Part shown: piece by piece, positions 20,101-29,900 of the stretch
Layout: every line of letters begins with the position of its first letter
How positions within the stretch are numbered: position 1 is the stretch's first letter
Source of the DNA: Amoebophrya sp. A120
Lineage: Eukaryota > Sar > Dinophyceae > Syndiniales > Amoebophryaceae
NCBI GenBank assembly: GCA_905178155.1
Contig: CAJINV010000004.1
Location: 2,564,228 to 2,628,227, forward strand
Direction: 5' to 3'
Length of the DNA stretch: 64,000 bases
The notes under the pieces: generated by a model
The model's database searches: none
The model's input: only the letters and a program-made list of their open reading frames with translations
What the model was told of the DNA's origin: nothing
Position numbers and translations under genes: made by a program

Positions 20101-23100
20101 CTGCCCGAAGTTCGTCCTCGCTGTCCAACGAGGACCCGGACCCCGCCTCGGAAGATGATGTTGAAACATAGTCGTCGACCGGCTGGAATTCAACCAGGTT
20201 TCTGCGACACGCCACGATGATGCTCTCGAACCGGGCGTGCACCCGGCCGCGCGCGTCGCGGATCAGACAGTCGGATTTCGCGGGTAGTGCCCCGGGTTGC
20301 GGGAGCAAGTACGCGACACCTGGCCAGGTGCATGTGAGGTTTCGCAAGTCAATGTCCCGCACCCAGGGGATCACCTGCCCGAGGTGGTAGTTCGCGCCGG
20401 AGTGCGGCATCAGACTGCCAAGCAACGCGTTTGGTGCGCCGCCGAACGGGGCGGCGATGGAGATCCAGTGTTTTACGTGTAACGTCTTGTACAGTTGCGG
20501 AACATGATTTGAATTTGTAATGCTCGTAACCGGTGGAGTTGTAGATGGTGTCGGACTTCTATACTGCGCGCAAATTTTCGCCAACTCTTCTCTGTCGCAC
20601 GTTCGTTCCAGCCAGTCAAGAAAGCTGTGCACAAACCTGCCGCCCTGGCTCCAGGAAATCAGCACCGCGGGCTTGTTGTAGCGAGCACGGTACAGTTCCA
20701 AAGTCAACTTCGCCTGCGCAAAAGTGCCGTCCTGCTCCCACTCGAGAGCCGATTTGCGCCAGTCGTAGAAGAGGTTCCCAACGCGCCGGCGCGTGTACCC
20801 TTGGCGCATCAAGTGGGCGAACATCAAAACGTTCCACGGTACCGCGTAGCCCTCCGCGGGAGAGACTTCGCGGAACGGCAGGATGTTGCGCAACGCAGAA
20901 CAGCCGGAGTGGTTGGAGCTGTGCAATTTGAACTCCCTTTGGTGAAGCTTGTAGGATGTCGGGAGGTAGTTCTCGTAAGTTTCGTCGGTAATATGTTGTT
21001 GAAAAGCATCGTGCGGTAGCGGCTCGACACTGGTATTCGTGTTGGAGGTTTGCCGGGAAAAGGATTCCTCGTACCGGTTCGGAAGAGGGGGTGGGGGTGC
21101 TAGTGGGCCCGCGTTGGGGTCGTGTTGGGAGAACTTCTGGTCGTAAGAGGATGGTGTTGCTGTGCCAGCGCCAGGTGGAAATCCTCCTCCTGCAGCTCCC
21201 AGAGGCTTGTTTCTCACTGCTGCTGTTGAGAGGCTGATGTTAGGGATAGGGTCCTTGCTTCTGTCCTTCTCGTTGTGTGTCATGCGGGAGTACAGATCTT
21301 CTGACACAGTAGATGGATGCTCTGGAGGCGCTCCTTCAAGAGATCCATTAGACCCACCTCCCTGACTTTTTAAAGCCATTTTCGTACTAACTACAGGACC
21401 ACTGCCGGTGAGCTGCTTCTGCTGCGCCAGCGCAACCTGCGCACTCGCAGCTGGGTTGCTGGTTGCTTTCCAGTAGAGCGAGTTGTGGTGCGCCGAGGTG
21501 GCTACTGACGCGTCTAACATTCTCCGGCTGCTGTCCCGGGACATGAAACTTTCAAATTTCGCCGACTGAAGCGGTCCACCGGCACCTCCACCTGTACCCA
21601 AGAGGTCAGCTGAGGTGACCCCAAAAGGGCTCCTCTGGGGGTTGTATTGCTGCTCTGCGTAGAAGTGGTTATGAGCACGACCAGAGTTGTGCTGGTCATA
21701 ATGGTGGTGGCCACCGTCACCGTACAATTGTCCGTGATGGTCCCGTCGGGCGGCCTCTAAATCTTCCAAGTCGTTCCTTTCCTCCACCAAAACTCGGTTT
21801 TTCGCCGTGGTCTCCCATTGGAACGCAAAGCTGCCCATCACCATCCGGTAGGTGCGCGGGTCCAACACGAAGTTGCCCCGGTTCCAGAGCAGTTCCTCGT
21901 TTTTGATCGCTTCTATCTCTTCGGGGGAGGGATGGAGGGAGGCGAGCCAGCGGTCCGTGTTGTTTTGGTAGCTGTTCAGCCACTCCTTCGCTGTGAGTTT
22001 TCGATTTTCTGTGGGATGGTCCGGAAGCTTCTCCCACCAGAAAGACCCGCGATCGAGCTGATTTTCTTTTTCAACTATATCGTCTGCCGTCGGATGAATT
22101 TTCCTTTCATTTTTCCCCTTCACGGCCGTCGGTGTCGCTTCCGCTTCAGGTTCGCTGTTGACCACAGGGTCTTCGTTGTTCGGAGATGGATTTTTCGCTC
22201 GGCCCGCTCCACCCGCGCTCGTCTCTGAGGAGTTACTAGTTTTCCCGGGTCTGGCGTCCTTCACGATCCTGGCGCCGAGGCAGGGACCCACGAAAAGGAT
22301 CGGGTGCAGGTGCTTGCGCGACTGGTGCTCCGCGGTTTTTGGCTCTGATGAGGAAATCCCACCAACCGCTGCGGATTTGGCCTTGTTCAAGAAGGCCGCT
22401 TTTGATGTTTTCTTCTTCTCTATTGATTTTAGTCTCATCTTCCCTGCGGTTGTAGTGCCATGGACCACGTCGTCCGGCTTCTTGTTCTTTTCTGCTACAT
22501 TGTTCCTTTCGCTTTCGTTGTTGAGTTCCCGGTCGTTCAAAAGCGTCTGCTGTACCGCTACAGTCTTCATTTTATCCTCGAGGTAAAAGTCGTCTGTTAG
22601 CCGCGGCCGGGTGGTCGGTACCTGCCGGTGCACGGAATCTGGGTCCACAACCGTGTGTGTGCTGCTGCGACGCCGCTTACGAATTATGCCGGTTGCTGAA
22701 GATGTTCCGTCTGTGATATGCATTGCAAAAGTATTTTCGCACATCACGTACGACAGCTCTAGTAACAATGCAATTTAGAAGCTCAGTAACATGAAAAATG
22801 AGGCTTGTCATGTGGATATTTAGCTTGGGAAGCGGAAGGACGACATTGGTCTTGCATGATTGCGATTTTACAGGTACGAGTACGATACGATAGTACTTTT
22901 GCAGCGGATATGTTATCCCCTCCAAGTTGTCCATGTGTTCCTCGTTTTCCGTGGTGTCGTTCGTGGTCTTTGACGAGCAAACCTTGCTAGTACTTTGTGT
23001 TGTGCCAATTGCACCACTATCCCCATTTTCCTCGTGCTCATCCGAGCTCGCCTCGTAGAAAAAGTCTACCTCGTCGTCTGTGCTGTCTCATGCATTGCAA

Positions 23101-26049
23101 AAGCATCGTACTAAGTGGTACTCGCATCACAAATTATTTCGTATAGGAAGGAAAGTAAAATTTAAATTTGTCATGCTCTAGTGAGCTTAGAATTTGGTTG
23201 GTTCTAGATCTTAGATGCAGAGACGGAAGAACATGAAGTAACAACGCAACGGAGAGAGGGAGGGGGGACAACACTTCTGCCTGTAACGAGTGAGCTTAGA
23301 AAAGAAATCTGTCATGCATAACAGCGATTACTACATGTACGACTACGATACTTGTTTTGCAGCTGATATGTCCTCATCTTCGTTTCCGAGAAAGACCACC
23401 CGCACGGACTCCAGTATTACAGTGAAAAGTGCCCCCCACCCCTCAAATTGCAAAAAATTGTGATGCGAAGTGTCCAAATGAAAACTTTTTGTCATGCATG
23501 AAACGAGTATGAATCTTTCTGATGCAGAGTCTAGGCGTGTATCGCATCGCTTGCATGACAAGCGCCGCTCTTGCTGGGGTCTTTTGCAATACAAATTTTC
23601 GCTATTCACGATTGGAAACCTGTGATGCTGATAGGTGCAAGAGGGCGAGTGTTTCATTTGGAAAGGTTTGCAATACAAATGCTTTCAAGTTCGGGGGTGG
23701 GGGCATTTTTCATTCTGATATCCAGAAACGTGTACACAGTCTCCAAAAACTGCCGCACCGACGGCGGGTCCCGGTCCATGCTGTGTATCTGCACGGACGA
23801 GTTGTACAGCGCCTGCTTCGCCCCCTCCAGCGCCTGCCGCATCCCCTCGAGGTTCTTCTGCGCAAAGCTACTCGCGCAGAGCAAATCGAAGATGAAGACC
23901 TCCACGATCTTTAGGAGTTTGTCGTGCAGGATGGTCAACAACGTCAAATTCTCCTGGGGGGAAATGTGGTAGGGGTCCGGCTGCAGAACCTTCGACCGCC
24001 GGCAGCACTGGCACCAACAGAGTTTCCGGCCGACCCGGCGTCTGCACCTCCCGCCCTTGCTGTACACGTACTCGCTGGATTCGATCCAGTACAGTAGGAC
24101 GGAACTCAGGAACTGAAACCGCCGATCCAACTGGTCGGTTACCGACTGGTGATCGGAATTGTTTTGCGATGATGAAAAACCATAACCATGTTGACCCTCT
24201 TGTTCATTATCTCGTCGTGGCGCAGCACCTGCTATTATTCCGAGCTTCTTGAAGATCCTTTCCTTGTTTCTGGAAAGAAACAGGCCGACGGAGGTGAGCG
24301 TCAAAATCACAATCGTCAGGCGAACCGTGTAGGAGCTAGAGTAGGAACTCGATGCCGTTTCTCCTGCGTTAAGAACATCGGAAGGAACTACACCAGATCC
24401 TTGTTGCGATGATTCTTGTGCGGGAGTTCCACCACTTCCCTCCCCTTCGAGTATCCCGACGGGTAGAAGCAGTTGCGTACCGGTCACGACCACCGCGTAC
24501 CGGAGAAAATCGACAATTGTCGTCAATACATTCCCGATGATCGGGTAGTTCCTCGCCAGTTCGCTTTCCCTGACCAGCACCCAATACGGCCGGACAAAGC
24601 CGAAAATTCCATCCTCGTAACCGGCCAGGAAGTGCAGGTAAAAGAGGACAATCCAAAACAGCGCCGGGAAGAGAAATGTGAATGTGTACAGCGTCCTGCG
24701 GATAAATGATACCGGCACGTAGTACCGGAGCAGGAGCCGGCCCCGCAGCCATTTCTGCTTCAAAACCAGTTTCCATGTGTGTTTCCCCTCGTCGCTGAAT
24801 TCGTCGTTGATGATGGACACAATTTCCGTGTGCATGTTCTGGTGCGCGATCGCCTGTGCCTTTTTCAGCGGCGACGGTCGCGTATCCTGTGCAAAAGAAT
24901 CGCAGTCGTATTTTTGCAATCATGCATAATTTACAATTTTTTTTCTCAAGCGAAGTCCGCATGGCATTTACAAATTTCATTTCTCATGCTGAGAAAATTT
25001 GTAATGCATTTATACGAGTACGATACTTTTGCAATTCATAACGCGCGGAGGAAGGGTTGCTGGCGGATTTTGGACTCGCGGAGGCCGTCGCGGCATTTCC
25101 TGCGGCACCGAGCAAATTCAGCGGTGCGGGTTTGTTCAACATCTGGTGTGGACCATGTGCAGCTCCAACCGACCCACGGGAGGGAGCTGCTCCACCCATC
25201 ATGTGGTCTACTGCTCCCGGTGGCGAAGAAGATGATGATATTACCCCAAGATTTTTAACGGAAGCGGAACTCGCGGCCGCAGCCGCGCCTGGTAATAACG
25301 GCGAGCCGGGAGGGGCGGAGTTTCTAGATGATGAAGTACTTGATGACGTTCCACCCATCCAGCTGTATGGACTGTGTGTAAAAAGGTTCTGCATGGACTT
25401 TGGCTTTTCCAGGTATTTCCGCAAATTCGGAATCGCCAAGGCCTCCCAACTACCCTGCGGTAGCTGCGGCATGCTGGGCAGCTGCAGCTCCGTGCGTTTT
25501 CGACGGAGGTTGCCTAGTGTGACAGTGCAAAAAGTTATTGTCTTCAACACGGTGACGAGTTCATTGTTGTAAGTATATCTGACTTCCTGATAGACATCAT
25601 TCTTGAAAAGATCCTGTCACGACCTAGAACTTGTCCACACGACGAAAATAAAATTGCAAAAAAACGAAAAACAAGCAGATTCAGATACGGAAAAATCCGG
25701 CTCCGCTGGGTGCGCTCGCCGTCCCTGAGGAAGATTCACCGGCCGACGCGGAAGACGACTCGTCGTCCACATCAGGATGCAAATCAGGCAAAGTTTGGCT
25801 TTGCGGCGACCGCTGCACCAGCGGATTTCTCGTCGGTGAGCCTAATGATAAGGCGCTTCCTCGCGTGCGGCTCGTAGTTGCGTGTGGCTCGTTCGGGGAG
25901 GAGGACTGAGCGAGGGGCGCGGAACTCCGAGGAAGATCTACTGTACGATCATTCGGCGAGGCGCTCCGGCTCGAGGTTGTGTTGGACGTAATTCCTCCCG
26001 CGTTGTTTCCGCGCTTTCGCAAGCCGGAAGAGGATGTTGACGATGCCAT
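17196..26049 (-). CDS. PDAT/LCAT-like acyltransferase with long N-terminal membrane region
   Basis: Eight exons: 26049-25689, 25513-25041, 24882-23721, 23414-23369, 23088-22911, 22716-19681, 19452-19076, 18930-17196. Intron 1 is GT-AG (25514-25688); the other six are introners. With one TSD removed per introner the coding length is 7338 nt, or 2445 residues. LCAT/PDAT enzymes transfer an acyl chain from phospholipid to sterol or diacylglycerol. Visible parts: HPILFVGPCLGARI near residue 870, nucleophile elbow ISWSQGGRF near 1424 (Ser in SxSxG rather than HSxG), WISIAAPFGGAPNAL, the Asp of GDGTVP near 2246 and the His of EGVGHLD near 2407. The full Ser-Asp-His triad is therefore present. The first 800 residues carry hydrophobic segments (FLFPALFWIVLFYLHF near 350) and a Cys-rich patch (LCWCQCC). 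Large Ser/Asn-rich insertions separate the catalytic blocks. Substrate is unknown. Confidence 0.8.
18931..19075. mobile_element. Introner family A (PDAT intron 7)
   Basis: 145 bp. Ends TATCCTGTGCAAAAGTATCG and CTTTTGCAGTTCATA; TSD ACTCC / ATTCC (4 of 5). Excision restores VREL-FECND in frame. Confidence 0.9.
19453..19680. mobile_element. Introner family D (PDAT intron 6)
   Basis: 228 bp. Ends TATGGCAGTGCACAACTCC and GGAGTTGTGAAATGTCATA, with CCCCTCATTTGT / ACAAATGAGGGG further in; TSD TGCTG on both sides. Excision joins RRPLS to STQRR in frame. Confidence 0.92.
22717..22910. mobile_element. Introner family A variant (PDAT intron 5)
   Basis: 194 bp. Ends TATGCATTGCAAAAGTA and TAGTACTTTTGCAGCGGATA; TSD TGTGA / TGTTA. 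The interior includes TTTGTNATGC-type motifs less clearly than other copies. Excision joins LEGIT to DGTSS. Confidence 0.82.
23089..23368. mobile_element. Introner family A, long variant (PDAT intron 4)
   Basis: 280 bp. Ends CATGCATTGCAAAAGCATCG and CGATACTTGTTTTGCAGCTGATA (the first base is C instead of T); TSD TGTCT / TGTCC. The interior is unlike the short A elements, so it may be a separate subfamily. Confidence 0.8.
23415..23720. mobile_element. Introner family E (PDAT intron 3)
   Basis: 306 bp. Ends TATTACAGTGAAAAGTGCCC and GGGGGCATTTTTCATTCTGATA; TSD TCCAG on both sides. Excision joins VYTFLE to SVRVVF. Confidence 0.92.
24883..25040. mobile_element. Introner family A (PDAT intron 2)
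   Basis: 158 bp. Ends TATCCTGTGCAAAAGAATCG and ACTTTTGCAATTCATA; TSD TCGCG / ACGCG. Excision joins SNPSSAR to PSPLKKA. Confidence 0.9.
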
Positions 26050-26944
26050 TTTCAGACGCGAAGGTGCGCTGAATTTCTAGAAATGAATCTGCAGCAGGAC
26101 GGAAGCGGTCATCTTAAGCGTACTTAGCCTCATTATAGCAGCTATGGACCGGCGAAGGTGGTCTTGTTTTACTTTCTGAAAATAATCATGGTCATAGTTG
26201 AGTCATTCTCCTCCACAGCTAGCGATAACTTCCGTAGAGAAATTAAAATTTTGGAGCGCACCTGAGAGATGAGTAATCAGACACAATAACATACGAAGTC
26301 AAAATCCAATCGGTAGTGATGTGAAACTCTCAAATCTAGTAAGTACTCCATACCGCACCACAGACCTGAGTCTTCCTGATACAAGTCACAAGTATCACTA
26401 TGCACCAGGTCGTGGTTAGCACCGACGTGGTAAAGTACCGATACAGATCTATTCCCGTTCACTACACCGAATTAAGTGAGTTTTCGTTTAAAAACAGCTA
26501 TGTATACGTAGCTAAATACTTCTTCGTTGTTCATCATGTTCCTTCTGAGTCTGGGTACTAGTTCTAGTAGTGCTTCATCTTCGTGTTTATTTCCCCACGA
26601 CCACTACAGCTCTCACCGGCCCCGGCGTGTCTATGACATCGCCTGAAATTTGGCTTTTATCTCATGGGCGACATCTTCAGAAGTGAGAGTGACATAGTTC
26701 TTACGTCGGGGCGTGAACAGATATTCATATTTGGTCGTAGTTGTACTCATTTCATAGATCAACACTTTCTTTCGCAATACAACCAGCACCGAGCGGGAAG
26801 TGGGTGATGACTTGACAAAAATCTTGACAGGAAAAAACTATACAGATTTGTTTATTGTCTGGAAAAGAAGAACAACCGTAGAGGACTTTCTTGCTCGCTT
26901 TCTTGTCGAGCGGCCCGCGGTGGTCCCCATCTACTAAAGAACTT
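26050..26944. other. Intergenic spacer
   Basis: 895 bp, AT-rich, with no convincing ORF, repeat or introner. It separates the PDAT start from the stop of the WSC protein gene. Confidence 0.5.
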
Positions 26945-29900
26945 TTACACTGTCATCGCCCCAACCTCCGGCTTCAGCTCCGCTCCCGACTCCAAAACCT
27001 TCTCCGCGAAGCGGATGGCAGCCAGCGACACCGCCCCGGAGGACTCCGCGGGGCTGCCGGGGCAGCTGCTCGCCAGGTCGTCGAACTCCTTCCGGGCGGC
27101 GCTTAGCGCCGTTTTTGCCTTCTCCACCTCGCTTTCTTGGTCCACGACGTCTTGCTTAACCGTCGCAAACTCTTCCGCACTCGCACCGGTGGTGCTCTCG
27201 TACAGTTCCGAGCCCATATGGTTCTCGATGGTCGTCATAATCTCGATCGCGTGATTTAGGCACTGCTCTCCCAAGTGGTCCCGGAAGTCCGTCACCTCCT
27301 CTTCGAACCGGGCCACCTTGTGCGTCACCTCCTCTGCAAGGAGCTTCGGAAGAATGACCCCTGCAGCGGCATTACTTTCGTCCGACGCTGCAGTGGCGTT
27401 CTGGCTGGCGAGGGTGGTTAACTCCTCGAAGACGACCTTCTTCTCCTCGTCGAGCTTCGTCAGAATCTCCTGACACTTGCTGTCCACCTTGTGCTATGCA
27501 ATGCAAAAGCATCGTACTAATAGAAATACAAATACCATTACAAATCTTTCCAGAAAATAAACTGTAATGCTGAAGATTTACCGAAGAAACCACATTTGTG
27601 TTTGTCATGCTGTACTACGATTACTTTTACTACTAGTGCGATGCTTTTGCACTGCATATCTGCCACGTCTCCCCACCGAGCTCCAGCAGGTGGTTCTCGA
27701 GCTTCTTCGAAGTTTCCGAAACGGAGCCAATCGCCTATGGAGTTCTCAAGCGTTAAATTCTCAACTGCTGCATGAATTTGTAATGAAAGAATGGCAAAAG
27801 TCAAAGGGGGGAGGTTTCACCTGTAGCATTACAAATTCCCCACAGATTCAGGCGCTGTTTAGCCCTTCGCAGATTTGTCACGCAAAGCAGCTTGATCGTG
27901 TGGATGATGATGGTAGTTTTGCATGACAAGTCATGTTGTAACAGTTGAGAGTGTAACGTTTGAGAGCCCCATATCGCCTCCTGCACCGCGAGCTTGCCCT
28001 TCGCGTCCACGAGCTTTTTCTCCTCTTTCAGTTTCATGTCCAAAGCAGTAGAAACCTTCTCCCTCGCGGCGTCTAGTGCCGCGGTCGTGCACGGGGTCTG
28101 GCGGCTGCTGGTCGTGGTAGATGTTGAAGCCGCAGCTCCAGAGGAAAACATTGAAAAAGTAGAAGTCGTCGCTAGTACCGCTCCACCCGTGCTGTCGACT
28201 TTCTGTTGCGCGAACAAATTCAGGGCGTTCAGATTCGTCTGCAAGTCGTTTTTGTTCATCCGCTTCCCAAATTCCTGCATCGCCGGGTCCCGGAGCGCCA
28301 GCCCCACGTTCCGCAGCAAATCGGACGCCAGTTGAATCTTTTTCTGCTGCGCCAGAGTCTCCTGTTTAGCTGCGACTGCACCTGTTCCAGCTGTTGTTCC
28401 AGTGGTACTTCCCGCGGCTCCGTCTTCGTCGGAATTCGAATCAGCCCCCATGATCGACGTAGAAGAACTTGTTGCACCAGCTCCTGCCGGCGCCTCCTCT
28501 TCTACCGCTCGGAAAATCGGACTTGGGGCGGAGCTCTCGATGATTTCCGCTTTGTTCATCTTTGAGAAGTTTGTGACCGCGTTTCGCAGCCGGTTCCGCG
28601 CCAGTGCAAGTTTCTTCTTCGTATATCCTGTGCAAAAGTATCGTACTCGTACTAATTGCATTTATGCATTACAAATATCGTTCCTAAGGCAAATCCGCAT
28701 TACAAATTTGATTTGTAATGCTGAGCCAATTTGTATTGCAATTTATACTAGTACGTTACTTTTGCAATTCATATCGTAGAAGATATCTTGGCGATGATTG
28801 GCTTGCTGTTTTTGTTCCCTGTACCAGCCGAGAAAAATGTTGATGAGGAGGTTCTGTAATTCTGCTGGTTCTTGTTTCGCGCGTCCGTTTGCAGAAACGA
28901 GTAGCTCTTCGGCTTCTGTTGACGGTTGTTCGCCGATGCCACTAGTTGTAGTTGTCCCCCGCCTACTCTACTTTGCTTCCCCTGCAAGAAGAACAGGCCC
29001 ACCATCGATTTCGGTTGCTTGTAAACCGCATTTCTCCACGGGCCGCCGCAGTGCGTGTCGCTACCGTCCACGCACTTCGGGGACCGGCCCGGGCCCTGGC
29101 AGTCCTTTTCCGGTTTTTCCCCGTACTTGGCGTATTCGGAGGCTATGGATTGCAAATATGTCTGGGTCTGGAAACAGTTGTAATGCTGCGTTGGGAAAGA
29201 TAGTGGATGCTCTGTAATGTTGCACAGGCAAGCATGAGCAGAAACATCTGCGCTTCTTTGTGTTGCGTTTTTCGCATGACAAACTGCGTTTTTGCATGAC
29301 AGGAAAGCGTGTCTCTTCTTGGACACGCATCACAAACTTTTTGGTCATGTCAGACAGGCATGACAAATCTTGCAATCTTCCAGACCCAGACATTTTTGCA
29401 TTTGATAGAGGCGGATCTGGCGCAAAAGCACTCCGACCCGTACTGCACGCCGAAAATTTATGGAAGCGTCAAGACCGAAAGCAACAATGTTGAATAAATA
29501 ATTTGCGATGCATAAAGTGCGAGGCACAAAGAGCCTGTCTTGCGACGATGACAAATGAGGCTAATTGTAACTCTCCTTAGGGGTAGAGACGGCGGCGCTA
29601 CGACGGAGAATGACAAAAGCAGCCTTCCTTGACCGAAACAGCATGACAGATTGGATTTCAATGCAGACAGAATTTGTAATGCGCCACTTATTAATTGGGG
29701 CCCAACTGGAATCGGTTTTATGCATGACAAAAATCATTTCAATTTTGTCGATTTCGTCGATCCTGACACTCCCATAAAAACTGGAAGTCTGCACCGCACG
29801 CCTCGGAGCACCTCTTCACCGTGAACGAGCCGGACCGCTTCACGGGCATGGCGCGCCGGCCCTTGTCGCGGAAGCAACCAATGTAGGAGATGATGTTATG

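Noticed and set aside
24369-24980. Minus-strand 203-codon ORF overlapping the PDAT gene
   Set aside because: It reads through introner 24883-25040 and continues in the wrong frame; the TSD-to-TSD junction gives the correct frame.
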